Positions 52,264 to 61,920 of a stretch of DNA of 64,000 nt are shown piece after piece. Every line of letters starts with the position of its first letter. Position 1 is the first letter of the stretch. The position numbers were made by a program, and so were the translations under genes. Under the pieces are notes generated by a model. It was not told the DNA's origin. It saw only the letters and a program-made list of their open reading frames with translations, and did not search any database. The DNA comes from Gynuella sp. (GTDB lineage Bacteria > Pseudomonadota > Gammaproteobacteria > Pseudomonadales > Natronospirillaceae), in NCBI GenBank assembly GCA_028282465.1, contig JANQHX010000044.1:19601-83600 (forward strand), in the 5' to 3' direction.

Positions 52264-52512
52264 TGAAAACCACCTGTGTTGTTCGTTGCGATGTTCAAAT
52301 CTTAGGTTTTCCTTTGAAATAAAATTGACGTCATGCCCCCAAACACACCACTGTTTACAAGGTTTCAAGACACAAACTTTTTTTTGACTGGAAACTCGAA
52401 CAATTGCGTCAAACTAAGAGGGTGTTTTAACTTTTTTTGGTCTTCGAATAATGGTTTTGACAGGCTAAATTAAATTTATAGCAGAATAGTTGTTAATGAC
52501 AGCTAATTAGTT

Positions 52513-54306
52513 TTATTTTTGTTGATTATCAGGAGTCACTCTCAAAACTTCTTCTGGAGTAGTAATACCTGCTGCCACTTTTTTGGCACCGCTTAGTCGT
52601 AAACTATGCATGCCTTCCTTAATGGCTTGGGATCTGAATTTGATGAGGTCGGTATCTTCCTTAATCACGCCAGCTAATGAGTCACTGAGGGTAAAAATTT
52701 CATACACGCCTGCCCGACCTTGATAGCCGGTGTTGCGGCATTCTAAACAGCCATTGGGTTCATAAACTGTGGAAGGCATTGGTGCTTTCCAGGGGGCAGT
52801 TAATTGTTTCCAAACATCCTGATCCATAGTGCTAGGGGTTTTACAATGAGGGCAGAGAGTCCTTACCAGCCTTTGAGCCATTACGCCTAATACAGTAGAT
52901 TTAATTAAATACGCCGGTACACCAAGATCTAATAATCGGGTAATAGCTGTAGGTGCATCATTTGTATGTAAGGTACTTAACACTAAGTGGCCAGTTAATG
53001 CGGCTTGAATGGCCATTTGTGCAGTATCTAAGTCTCTGATCTCACCGATCATGATAATGTCTGGATCTTGACGAAGAAGCGCTTTCACGCCATCAGCAAA
53101 ACCTAAATCAATATTGTGCTGAACCTGCATCTGGTTGAAGCTGGATTCAATCATTTCGATGGGATCTTCAATGGTACAGACATTGACTTCTGGAGTAGCC
53201 AGAGTTTTAAGTGTGGTATAGAGAGTAGTTGTTTTTCCTGAACCGGTAGGTCCTGTTACGAAAATAATGCCATTGGGCTTTTCAGTCATGCTGCGCCAGC
53301 GCCGAAGATCATCTTCTCCAAAACCAAGTTCATCGAACGGTCTTAACAACACATCTGGGTCAAAAATACGCATGACCATTTTTTCACCAAAGGCAGTGGG
53401 TAGAGTAGATAGGCGCAATTCCACTTCACTGCCTTCTGGCGTTTTGGTTTTTAAACGGCCGTCTTGTGGTTTTCTTTTTTCGGCAACATTTAGTCTACCC
53501 AAAATTTTAAGGCGGGAGGTAACCGCAACCCCCACTTGAAACGGCAGCTGATGAACCTGATGCAACACTCCGTCTATTCGAAACCTTATAAATACTTCTT
53601 CACGTCGGGGTTCTATATGTATGTCACTTGCACGCTGATCAAATGCATATTGCAGCACCCAATCCACAATATTAATAATGCCTTCGTCGTTAGCATCAGG
53701 TGAGCTGATGTTGCCAATTTCCAACAACTGTTCAAAATTACTGACACCAATTGTACCGCCACCTTTATTGGTGGCCCCTCGAACAGATTTAGCTAGGGTA
53801 AAGAATTCAACACAATAACGTCGAATGTCTTCAGCATTAGCTACCACTTTCTTAATGGTTTTTCGCGTAACCTGTTCAACGGTATCTTCCCAACCCGTAA
53901 CGAAAGGCTCAGCAGTGGCAATAACCACTTCATCTTCCGTTACCGCTACGGGCAGCACACCCTGGCGTTGTGCGAATTCAAAAGACATCACTTGAGTAAC
54001 AACGGCTGCATCAATCTTTAACGGATCAATATGCAGATACTCCATGCCTACCTGTTCAGACAACCATTCCGCCAAAGCATTGCCATTGAGAGGCTTGCCT
54101 TTTCGACTCTGGTCATCCAAGTTCATATTGGCGATTTGAGTTAAGGGATGCTTTGTAAGCGTTTCTCTGGTACGGGGATGCATGACAGCATAGTCGGCCT
54201 GCTCTTGAGTGAGGCGACCGGATTGTTTCAGTGCATTCACTAGATCTCTAAAATCCAGCTTGCCTGAAATAGATAAGAGTGTTTTTTTTACAGCTGGCTG
54301 TGTCAT
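52513..54306 (-). CDS. GspE/PilB-family secretion or pilus ATPase
   Basis: A 597-residue ATPase. The N-terminal MshEN-type region (about 70-170) is followed by the catalytic core with Walker A GPTGSGKTT, the aspartate box with TIEDPIE, Walker B IMIGEIRD and the histidine box ALTGHLVLSTLHTND. A C-terminal zinc site has two cysteine pairs (CPHC and CLEC). Such ATPases drive type II secretion, type IV pili or MSHA pili. No secretin, pilin or inner-membrane partner gene is nearby, so it is an orphan. It lies 43 bases after the CYTH-CHAD gene on the same strand. Confidence 0.9.
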   Translation of the reverse strand: MTQPAVKKTLLSISGKLDFRDLVNALKQSGRLTQEQADYAVMHPRTRETLTKHPLTQIANMNLDDQSRKGKPLNGNALAEWLSEQVGMEYLHIDPLKIDAAVVTQVMSFEFAQRQGVLPVAVTEDEVVIATAEPFVTGWEDTVEQVTRKTIKKVVANAEDIRRYCVEFFTLAKSVRGATNKGGGTIGVSNFEQLLEIGNISSPDANDEGIINIVDWVLQYAFDQRASDIHIEPRREEVFIRFRIDGVLHQVHQLPFQVGVAVTSRLKILGRLNVAEKRKPQDGRLKTKTPEGSEVELRLSTLPTAFGEKMVMRIFDPDVLLRPFDELGFGEDDLRRWRSMTEKPNGIIFVTGPTGSGKTTTLYTTLKTLATPEVNVCTIEDPIEMIESSFNQMQVQHNIDLGFADGVKALLRQDPDIIMIGEIRDLDTAQMAIQAALTGHLVLSTLHTNDAPTAITRLLDLGVPAYLIKSTVLGVMAQRLVRTLCPHCKTPSTMDQDVWKQLTAPWKAPMPSTVYEPNGCLECRNTGYQGRAGVYEIFTLSDSLAGVIKEDTDLIKFRSQAIKEGMHSLRLSGAKKVAAGITTPEEVLRVTPDNQQK

Positions 54307-54349
54307 ACAAATTGACCCGTTCTAAATTGAACAGGTCGATTGTGAAGCA

Positions 54350-55804
54350 TTAAAGACTAGCCATCAATTTTTGGGCCGCAAGATTGAGATCTCGTATCAC
54401 AATTGTTTGACTTCTGGCCCAGGAATTAATGCTTTCTTTTTCTTCAGAGGACAATCTCTGCAGCCAGTCTCCAAGAGAGTGAACGACCTCCATTGCCGAC
54501 AACTCTGAAAGATTATTCTCGATGTCATGAAGTTCTTTATCTAACGTCATCTTACTGCCAGTTAAACTACCGAGCTTTTGGCAAACATGAGCTAAACCTT
54601 GAATCGCAGCCTTTCTTTCTAACCAGCTACTCACATTACCCCGGCATTCGTTTAAATTCAGGTTTTGCCATTGCTCTTTCAGAGGTCCAAGTAACGCCGA
54701 TTGAACATCCTGATTAGACATATTCTTTTGATCGGGCGTTTGAAACTCTTTCCAGCCTTGGTTGTGGAGCCATTCACTCAAATACAATAGCGTCATTCCA
54801 AACTCGGGCTGTCTTTCTAGTGCTTCAAGTCTGTCTAGCGCCTGCCAAGCTTTAGATTGCTGAAGTTGCTCGCTTGCAGATCTAGGCTCCTCTTTTGCCT
54901 GCTTGCTCAAAGCAAAACACGCGGGCCACCAGCTTAAAATAGGGTTCATTTGCTCTTCTAACCAAGCAAGGCCTTCTACAAATTGCCCACTGCCTTCAGG
55001 TGGCAGAATGGATGTAAACAGAGTCATGTTGCTACGCAGGTTACCCAGAGTGTTTCTGAACTCATACAAATAAGACCAGTTCTGAGAAAAGTGGAATGCT
55101 TCCCATTGTCTTTGTAACACCCCCAGATCACTGGCCATCAGGGCAATAAATGCCTGCTCCAGCGTCTGTTGCTTCTCAACTTTGGTAGTAAATACCTTAA
55201 ATTCAGTTTTCTTATTAACCAGACGATATCCTCGCTCGGCTTTTGAAGTGTCGGAGGGCACCATTGGAATAGTCCTTCCCAACGCTCGAGCCAGTTCAAA
55301 TAGACTTTTTATTTCGCCTCTTTTGAGCTCCAGCTCTATCTCACAAATTGGATCTGAATAGGGACCTGCTTTCACTTCCCCTATGTCTAATACCATTTCA
55401 ACTTCACACTCATCGTCTTTCAACATCCACATTTCTCTTGAGAAATCTGTGGTAAAAAGTGGTGAAATCTTGTCCCTTTCAATGGTGGCAGGTAAAACAT
55501 CTTCAGGAATTAGGGATAAATCCAGCTTGTCAGTTGGAAGCGTCCAATCCAATTCGAGGCGCTGATGCAAACCAGCAATGTTGCTTCCTTTACCCTTCAA
55601 CGTTTGTATGTACTGATCACCGCTCTTGCGAATTCTTAACGCAAACCCTTCAGAGGTAAGTTGTTGATCAGGGGTGTCGAAATACTGATTGCGAAGATGC
55701 TTCACTTCGTTGCAGGTAGAGTACTGGCTAATAAGATCTTGTGCTCGTAGTGCATCTAAATCTTGATTTGAAAGTGCTAGCTTTAGTTCAACTTCACGGG
55801 ACAT
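54350..55804 (-). CDS. ygiF: CYTH-CHAD protein, inorganic triphosphatase type
   Basis: A 484-residue two-domain protein. Residues about 1-205 form a CYTH triphosphate-tunnel domain with the opening E-x-E-x-K signature (EVELK) and paired acidic strands (EVEMVLDIGEVKAG). Residues about 220-484 form a helical CHAD domain, a polyphosphate-binding module. E. coli YgiF, of the same build, is an inorganic triphosphatase. In E. coli it neighbours glnE; here glnE lies 9 kb away. Confidence 0.88.
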   Translation of the reverse strand: MSREVELKLALSNQDLDALRAQDLISQYSTCNEVKHLRNQYFDTPDQQLTSEGFALRIRKSGDQYIQTLKGKGSNIAGLHQRLELDWTLPTDKLDLSLIPEDVLPATIERDKISPLFTTDFSREMWMLKDDECEVEMVLDIGEVKAGPYSDPICEIELELKRGEIKSLFELARALGRTIPMVPSDTSKAERGYRLVNKKTEFKVFTTKVEKQQTLEQAFIALMASDLGVLQRQWEAFHFSQNWSYLYEFRNTLGNLRSNMTLFTSILPPEGSGQFVEGLAWLEEQMNPILSWWPACFALSKQAKEEPRSASEQLQQSKAWQALDRLEALERQPEFGMTLLYLSEWLHNQGWKEFQTPDQKNMSNQDVQSALLGPLKEQWQNLNLNECRGNVSSWLERKAAIQGLAHVCQKLGSLTGSKMTLDKELHDIENNLSELSAMEVVHSLGDWLQRLSSEEKESINSWARSQTIVIRDLNLAAQKLMASL

Positions 55805-56121
55805 GAATGGCCACCTTTTGCTCTAACTATTGTTATTTTAGTTGTTATAAGACTGCAAGGACTGCAGTGGCTTACATGGATATTACATTTTGAGAATCGG
55901 ATTACAAACCTTAGTTTTAAAATTCTTTAAAAAAAGCGAGATTTGTCTTTGAAAAGACCAGTAAAGTAAAGAAATGTGCCTTAAGCACCCAAAAACTGTC
56001 TGGAAATCACTGGCTCGCGCCCTATTTCGGGTCAACTAGATATCGACTCTGAATTTTGTCCTGAGGTTCAGATAGGAGTAAAGTCAGTGCTATACCTTTT
56101 AATCCATATGTCACCAGCCCA
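55805..56121. other. 317-base interval between ygiF and narX
   Basis: The two flanking genes are divergent, so promoters for both should lie here. I could not see a clear FNR box, NarL heptamer pair or sigma-70 promoter. Short A-rich tracts occur near 55930. No gene is supported. The narX ATG at 56122 has no recognisable ribosome-binding site. Confidence 0.35.
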
Positions 56122-57930
56122 ATGTCAAACACCAAAGTTCGATTCCCAATCGTCATTAAAATCTCTGGCATCTTTGCTTTAATATCTCTGCTCGCTATTG
56201 TGAGTATGGCATATTCCATCATAGTCGCTCAGGCCACAGAGGGTGATGCGGCAGCCATTAATCTATCAGGCTCATTACGTATGCAGTCCTATCGAATGGC
56301 GTCAGCTATGCAACAAAGTCAAACAACAAAAGCAGAGTTGTTGGAGTTGGCCACTGAATTTGAAAACAGATTAACTTCAAACACCTTGAAGAATGCCGTT
56401 CCTAAAAATCCAAACCATTCCACTAACGAAGTCTATCTGTTAGTTAATGAACGCTGGAAAGCCATGAAGCCTCTGGTGCTGGGAAACGATGAAACACATA
56501 TCCAATATTTATTAAAGGTCGATTCATTCGTAGATAACATTGACCGAATGGTAAGGGAGTTTCAGATAAACTCTGAACAAAAAATTCGCTATCTCAGAAC
56601 CGTTCAAGTTATTTCTATCATTCTTTCAATACTCGCCACGCTCATTGCCGTGTTTTTACTGCGCAACAATGTCGTTCGGCCACTAGGAATTTTGACCCGA
56701 AGTGCTGCACGACTTCAGGATGGAAATTTTACCGAGCGATCTAATTATCGTAGCCATGATGAACTCGGACTGCTCAGCGAAACATTTGATCAAATGGCGG
56801 ACAATCTTTCTGGACTCTATTCTGACCTAGAAGAAAAAGTTCGTGAAAAAACCATGGAGCTACAACGCTCCCATGAGTCGTTGCAGGTTTTATATAAAGC
56901 AGCCAAGGATTTTGGAGAAAAGCCAGACAATATTATTGAGCTGACCCCTGGAGTACTCCGAAAACTTCAAGAGGTCACAAATTGCCCAAACATCGCATTC
57001 TGCCAACATGATAAAGATTCCTTCGATAGCTATGTTGTACTTACAGAATCGGACGAGCTCAAAAACTTAATAAGAACACAAATTGCCGAAGGGGGATTCT
57101 ACTCTGAACATCAAGGTAATGATTTGCAGATATTCCATATTCGTCACCATGAAACCCATTTTGGAGAATTAATTGTTCAAAAGGCTGATGAGTTGAACCC
57201 TGGGCAGATGCAGCTTTTTCAAACCATGGCGGATATTTTTGCCAGTGCCATTCGCCTTGCCAAGCACGCTGAAGACGAGGCCCGGGTGGCTCTCGCCAGT
57301 GAACGAGCCATTATTGCCCGCGAACTTCATGACTCATTGGCACAGGCGTTGTCATATCAAAATATCCAGACTACCCGCTTGAAAAAAAGCATTGCTGCCA
57401 AAATGTCAGAAGACAAGATTTTAGAGATCATTCGAGAACTTCAGGAAGGCATCACAGGCAGTTATAAACAGCTAAGGGAGCTCATCACCACATTTAGAAT
57501 TAAATCCGATGCTCCTGGCCTTAGACCTGCATTAGAAACTACGATCGACGAATTCAACCATTACAGCACCACTAAATTTCATCTCAGATATCAAATGGGT
57601 GTAAGCTTGGCGCCAAATGAGGAGATTCATTGTTTGCATATTGTGCGGGAAGCATTAAGTAATGTGATTAAACATGCCAATGCATCTGTTTGCGATATTG
57701 ACGCGCTTTTTGATGGTGAAAAAGTGATCCTGAGAATTAGGGACAATGGCGTCGGTTTACCAATCAACAGTGACAAACACGGCCACTATGGCCTGACTAT
57801 TCTGGAAGAGCGGGCAACTCGAATGGGGGGTACCCTGGAATTCAAAAGTCCAGAGTCACATGGCACAGAGGTTCAGGTACAATTCACCCCTAAGATCATT
57901 AAAAGCACAGAATTAGAAGAGATTGTTTAA
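56122..57930 (+). CDS. narX: NarX-type nitrate/nitrite sensor histidine kinase
   Basis: A 602-residue membrane sensor. Two membrane segments (about 12-34 and 165-187) enclose a periplasmic domain of about 130 residues. This domain starts with the P-box (GDAAAINLSGSLRMQSYRMA) typical of nitrate-sensing NarX/NarQ. A HAMP linker (about 188-240) and a GAF-like region follow, then HisKA_3 with the phosphorylated histidine in ARELHDSLAQ and a HATPase_c domain with DNGVGLP and HYGLTILEERA. It signals to NarL, encoded two bases downstream. It should control nitrate respiration genes, which are not in this window. Confidence 0.93.
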   Translation: MSNTKVRFPIVIKISGIFALISLLAIVSMAYSIIVAQATEGDAAAINLSGSLRMQSYRMASAMQQSQTTKAELLELATEFENRLTSNTLKNAVPKNPNHSTNEVYLLVNERWKAMKPLVLGNDETHIQYLLKVDSFVDNIDRMVREFQINSEQKIRYLRTVQVISIILSILATLIAVFLLRNNVVRPLGILTRSAARLQDGNFTERSNYRSHDELGLLSETFDQMADNLSGLYSDLEEKVREKTMELQRSHESLQVLYKAAKDFGEKPDNIIELTPGVLRKLQEVTNCPNIAFCQHDKDSFDSYVVLTESDELKNLIRTQIAEGGFYSEHQGNDLQIFHIRHHETHFGELIVQKADELNPGQMQLFQTMADIFASAIRLAKHAEDEARVALASERAIIARELHDSLAQALSYQNIQTTRLKKSIAAKMSEDKILEIIRELQEGITGSYKQLRELITTFRIKSDAPGLRPALETTIDEFNHYSTTKFHLRYQMGVSLAPNEEIHCLHIVREALSNVIKHANASVCDIDALFDGEKVILRIRDNGVGLPINSDKHGHYGLTILEERATRMGGTLEFKSPESHGTEVQVQFTPKIIKSTELEEIV

Positions 57931-57932
57931 GC

Positions 57933-58586
57933 ATGAGTAAACAAGTACTTGCAGACGTGATGATAGTGGATGACCACCCAATGCTAAGACGAGGTGTGGT
58001 TCAATTACTACAAATGGATCCTCAGCTTAAACCCGTTGCAGAGTGCGGCAGCTGCACAGAAGCACTCATATTAGCCCCACAAGTTCAACCAGATCTCATT
58101 TTGTTGGACTTAAACATGCCAAAACAAGATGGTGTCGAAACTATTCGGCAATTACGAAATTCAGGTTGTGATGCACGAATCATTATCTTCACAGTTTCAA
58201 ATGACCATGCCGATGTATTTAGAGCATTGCGCGCCGGTGCTGATGGATATTTATTAAAAGACATGGAACCTGAACAACTGGTTGAGAGTATTAAAGAATG
58301 CGTCAGCGGCAAGCAAACATTTAGCCCGGAACTGATGGAAGTAATCTCAAAAGCACTTCGAGAAAGAGAGCGAGTTAGCGATACGACTATTGATGAGTTA
58401 ACTGACAGAGAAAAACAAGTGTTACGCTTAATCGCAGAAGGGCAATCCAATAAAATGATTGCCTGGGAATTAAATATCGCAGAAGGCACTGTAAAGGTTC
58501 ACGTGAAACGTTTGCTCAGTAAATTAGGTATGAGGTCTCGGGTGGAAGCTGCAGTTTGGGTCGTTGAAAACAACTTTGTTCTATAA
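57933..58586 (+). CDS. narL: NarL-type response regulator
   Basis: A 217-residue regulator. The receiver domain has acidic residues in IVDDHP, the phosphorylated aspartate in LLDLNMP and the lysine in YLLKD. The LuxR/NarL-type helix-turn-helix is at the C-terminus (LTDREKQVLRLIAEGQSNKMIA ... VKVHVKRLLSKLG, shown here in parts). It starts two bases after narX, so the pair is one unit, and is followed six bases later by moeA. Phosphorylated by NarX, it should bind NarL heptamers upstream of anaerobic genes. Confidence 0.95.
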   Translation: MSKQVLADVMIVDDHPMLRRGVVQLLQMDPQLKPVAECGSCTEALILAPQVQPDLILLDLNMPKQDGVETIRQLRNSGCDARIIIFTVSNDHADVFRALRAGADGYLLKDMEPEQLVESIKECVSGKQTFSPELMEVISKALRERERVSDTTIDELTDREKQVLRLIAEGQSNKMIAWELNIAEGTVKVHVKRLLSKLGMRSRVEAAVWVVENNFVL

Positions 58587-58591
58587 ATTAT

Positions 58592-59827
58592 ATGGCATGC
58601 TTTGATGTTCCTGGCTTGCTTCCTTTTGAGCAAGCACTTAAAAAACTAACGGATTCGGTTGAATCTATAACTGCCACGGAAAAGGTGGGCCTGGACACTT
58701 CTTTAAATCGAGTACTGGCTTCACCTGTGTTATCCCCAGTTAATGTTCCGCCTTACAACAATTCCGCAATGGATGGATATGCATTTGATGCGAGCTCTTT
58801 GAAAAAGACCAATCATCTAAATGTTATTGGCAAAAGTTTCGCTGGCAAACCATTCAAAGGCGAAGTGAAACCTGGTCAAGCTGTACGCATAATGACAGGA
58901 GCTAAATTACCGAAAGGCTCAGACACTGTTGTGATGCAAGAACAGGCCGTTATAAAAGACAATCAACTAACGCTAAACGCCCCACCATCACCTGGCGCTA
59001 ATGTTCGATACAAAGGTGAGGAGCTAAAAGAACTGGATGCAGCGCTACCTTGTCATCACTTGATCAGGCCTCAGGAGCTGGGCCTTATTGCTACATTGGG
59101 CATCACAGAAGTCGAAGTATTTAAAAAAATTAAAGTCGCCCTGTTAGCGAGTGGGGATGAGTTAATCCCAGGTGGAATTCCGCTTTCCGATGGAGAAATC
59201 TACGAAAGCAATCGAATCGTCATTAAAAATCTACTCTTAAAATTGGGGGCTGAGGTCATAGACCTGGGGATTATTCCGGATGATCCCGACCAACTAAAAC
59301 AAGCATTTTTACAGGCAGATGAAAAAGCGGATTGGGTCATCAGTACCGGCGGCGTCTCTGTTGGAGAAGCGGACTACACCAAAGACATTCTTGCAGAATT
59401 AGGTGAAATAGAGTTTTGGAAACTGGCAATGAAACCGGGCAAACCGTTCACATTCGGTCGCTTAAGCAATAGCTACTTTTCCGGCCTGCCAGGGAATCCC
59501 GTTTCAGCATTTGTCACATTTCACCAATTGCTGGTACCAGCGCTTCAAAAACTTCAAGGCCGATCATCTGTTCGCTCGATGAGAGTCACGGCTGTTGCTT
59601 CTGAAAAATTTAATAAGAAGTCAGGGAGATTAGATTTTCAGAGAGGGCTTTGCACTTATAATGATGCTGGTGATCTTGAAGTAAAGCCTGCAGGTAACCA
59701 GTCATCCGCTATGTTGAGCAGTTTAACCCTAGCTAATTGCTATGCAGTATTAGAACAAGACAGGGCAGATGTGAATGTAGGAGAAAAAGTTCAAATCATT
59801 CCATTTGATGGACTGATTAACTCTTAA
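58592..59827 (+). CDS. moeA: Molybdopterin molybdenumtransferase
   Basis: A 411-residue protein, the same length as E. coli MoeA. The N-terminal domains carry PPYNNSAMDGYAFDA, and the central MPT-binding domain has GDELIPGG and STGGVSVGEADYTKD with the catalytic acidic residue. FSGLPGNPVSAFVTF and a small C-terminal domain complete it. It inserts molybdate into adenylylated molybdopterin to make the molybdenum cofactor that nitrate reductase needs. Its place right behind narXL fits that use: the regulator and the cofactor enzyme would rise together. Confidence 0.95.
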   Translation: MACFDVPGLLPFEQALKKLTDSVESITATEKVGLDTSLNRVLASPVLSPVNVPPYNNSAMDGYAFDASSLKKTNHLNVIGKSFAGKPFKGEVKPGQAVRIMTGAKLPKGSDTVVMQEQAVIKDNQLTLNAPPSPGANVRYKGEELKELDAALPCHHLIRPQELGLIATLGITEVEVFKKIKVALLASGDELIPGGIPLSDGEIYESNRIVIKNLLLKLGAEVIDLGIIPDDPDQLKQAFLQADEKADWVISTGGVSVGEADYTKDILAELGEIEFWKLAMKPGKPFTFGRLSNSYFSGLPGNPVSAFVTFHQLLVPALQKLQGRSSVRSMRVTAVASEKFNKKSGRLDFQRGLCTYNDAGDLEVKPAGNQSSAMLSSLTLANCYAVLEQDRADVNVGEKVQIIPFDGLINS

Positions 59828-59829
59828 CA

Positions 59830-60339
59830 CTATGTTAACGCCTCATAGTAATGTTGTGCCGCTTCCAGTTGATTCTGACTGAACACTTTAATTCCATTGC
59901 TTCTTAGCAGCGCAACAGTCACCCCCATCCCAGCGACTAATTGTCTGCTAAAGCTACCGTCGTACACCTTAGAACTGCCACAGCTGGGGCTTCTCTCCGT
60001 CATAATGGCCATCACTACCTGATGACTCTGAGCCATTTCCAAAGTTTTTTGGGCGCCGCTTAAAAACTCTTTTGTTACGTCCTGCTTAACAGCGGTTTTT
60101 ATTTTCCCCTGACCTATCAACACAGCATCACCAGTGCCCTCCATGGTAGAAGGTTCTAAAACTATTTCAGCAGGTTGCCTAGGTGTGGGTAGCCCACCCG
60201 CTACTTCGGGACAGATCGCGACCAGCACACCAAGAGACCGCCATGACCTGACAATATCATTGTCCAGTACTTCGCTACCTCCATTGTATCTAACCGGTTG
60301 TCCTAGTAAGCAAGAGGATATAAGAATTTTCTTCATCAT
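59830..60339 (-). CDS. DUF523 family protein
   Basis: A 169-residue cytoplasmic protein of the DUF523 family, recognised by the opening ILISSCLLGQPVRYNGG, the central CPEVAGGLPTPRQPAEI and MTERSPSCGS. The conserved cysteines (near 10, 43 and 123) and the repeated glycine turns suggest a metal or cofactor site. The function is unknown. It is convergent with moeA with two bases between the stops. Start codons two residues apart (MM) are both possible. Confidence 0.85.
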   Translation of the reverse strand: MMKKILISSCLLGQPVRYNGGSEVLDNDIVRSWRSLGVLVAICPEVAGGLPTPRQPAEIVLEPSTMEGTGDAVLIGQGKIKTAVKQDVTKEFLSGAQKTLEMAQSHQVVMAIMTERSPSCGSSKVYDGSFSRQLVAGMGVTVALLRSNGIKVFSQNQLEAAQHYYEALT

Positions 60340-60502
60340 TTGATTGATTCAACAGGACTTTAATAACATGATTTCTGCGCATTTTTGCCAACAGAACCTT
60401 AAAAATCGAAAAGAAGGTTCTTAGTTAAGCGACAACTATATTAAATTCAGGTGCCAGCCTAAATAGTTTTTAGTATCCTTTCGCAACAGTCAAAAAGGCC
60501 TA

Positions 60503-60880
60503 ATGGCCGAAAAGAACAACAAGAGCGAGTCCATCAGTTCTATGAAGTTACTCAGACACCTAGTGTTATTGTCGTTTAAAGACAACGTTAGCCCCAGTGA
60601 CATTGATTTGGTTACAAAATCATTCGTTAAGCTGCAACAAGAAATCAGAGAGATAGAAGGGTTTGAATCTGGAATCAATTGTTCCATGGAAGGCCTAAAC
60701 AAAAATTATAGCCATGGCTATATGCTCACATTCTTATCCAATGAAGATATGGATACCTATTTAAATCACCCCAAGCATTTAGAGTTTAAGGAATTTTCTC
60801 AAGCCTATATTGATGATTTACTAGTGTTTGACTTCTGGGCTAACAGGATACTGCCGGAGCAAGTAGAAGAATTTAGATAA
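60503..60880 (+). CDS. Dabb (stress-responsive A/B barrel) domain protein
   Basis: A 125-residue protein in which residues about 17-112 form a dimeric alpha/beta barrel Dabb domain: LLRHLVLLSFKD at the start, IEGFESGINCS in the middle, and YMLTFLSNEDMDTYLNHPKH toward the end. Members often bind small hydrophobic or reactive compounds. No partner gene is nearby. Starts at 60503 and 60542 (MKLLRHLV) are both possible; neither has a strong ribosome-binding site. A clear bidirectional terminator follows. Confidence 0.8.
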   Translation: MAEKNNKSESISSMKLLRHLVLLSFKDNVSPSDIDLVTKSFVKLQQEIREIEGFESGINCSMEGLNKNYSHGYMLTFLSNEDMDTYLNHPKHLEFKEFSQAYIDDLLVFDFWANRILPEQVEEFR

Positions 60881-60893
60881 AAAAGAAAGCTAT

Positions 60894-60927
60894 AAAAAAA
60901 AGGAGTGCACAAGCACTCCTTTTTTTT
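60894..60927. terminator. Bidirectional Rho-independent terminator
   Basis: AGGAGTGC (60901-60908) and GCACTCCT (60913-60920) form a perfect stem with an ACAA loop, flanked by an A run on the left and a T run on the right. It ends both the Dabb gene and the convergent GNAT gene. Confidence 0.93.
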
Positions 60928-60941
60928 ATTCCATTTACGAC

Positions 60942-61805
60942 TTACGTGTGAATCAAAGTCGGTACTTTAAACGGTGCAGTAATCTGAAGTTTCTCTTTCG
61001 AGTAAATCATCAATTGACCATCTTCACATTGATTTTGTTGAACTTGAAAATCAGAGGCTAGGCAATCTGGCGTAAAATTCAGTTTAAGAGTCTCACACCC
61101 TTCCCAACAAAAATCTTCAAAATATGACAATGGCAGTTTAGCTCCTAAAACATCGTGCACCGTCACTTCTCGCTCCTGACTGGTCACCACAAGTATTAGC
61201 CGGTGCGTTTCATCAAAATATAAGTGATTTTGAAAAACGTTTTCACAATAATACTTACGTAGCCACACAGCATCGGTTGCATTAAATCTTGAACTGATAG
61301 GTGTTGAGATGTCTAAAATGCTCTGAAATAAGTCCCTATCTCGTTCAACCGTTAATTTTAGTGCTCTTAGCTTAGTAACATCGGAACAGATTGCCATAAC
61401 GAACTTAGATTCATTGAAAGATTGAAATCCAAACTTAGGGTAGAACCCCAATACTTGATCATTTCCAAAAAGAAAAACCAAGTCTTTAGTCTTCTCATAT
61501 TCAGTTATGACATGATTAATCAGTTGCTTACTAAAGCCTAAATTTCTGTACTCCACATCCGTAGCCACCGTGCCAATTTGAATCGCTTTTCTGGGCCTAC
61601 CATTCAGGATCAAATCCATTTCGGTGACGTTTAAAATAGAGATGGCTTTAGCCTCATGAAAGATTCCAAAAGGCGTCATAAAATCCGCCATACGCGTTGT
61701 GCGTAATGCAGACCTCAAATCTAACCAAGGGTAGATTTCTTCCTGTAAATTAAAAAAAGCATTGGATAACACTGAGTCAGCGTAAAATCGCGACAACAAA
61801 TTCAT
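60942..61805 (-). CDS. GNAT-family acetyltransferase
   Basis: A 287-residue protein from the ATG at 61805 (GGAGG four to five bases upstream; a frame from 61826 adds seven residues). The N-terminal half (about 25-150) is a GNAT fold with the acetyl-CoA loop near IGTVATDVEYRNLGFSKQLI and the late strand LGFYPKFGFQ. The C-terminal 130 residues are unrecognised and may be a substrate or sterol-carrier-like domain, as in Eis-type acetyltransferases. The substrate is unknown. It lies downstream of the hybrid kinase gene on the same strand, 115 bases apart. Confidence 0.8.
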   Translation of the reverse strand: MNLLSRFYADSVLSNAFFNLQEEIYPWLDLRSALRTTRMADFMTPFGIFHEAKAISILNVTEMDLILNGRPRKAIQIGTVATDVEYRNLGFSKQLINHVITEYEKTKDLVFLFGNDQVLGFYPKFGFQSFNESKFVMAICSDVTKLRALKLTVERDRDLFQSILDISTPISSRFNATDAVWLRKYYCENVFQNHLYFDETHRLILVVTSQEREVTVHDVLGAKLPLSYFEDFCWEGCETLKLNFTPDCLASDFQVQQNQCEDGQLMIYSKEKLQITAPFKVPTLIHT

Positions 61806-61920
61806 ATAACCTCCGAAAATATCCAATCGGTCATTAAAGACTTTGAATCAATTTATATTGATGATTTAGAAATTAATGGGTGGTTTATAAATTCATCGGA
61901 CGGTCTCTTAAATGTGAAAA

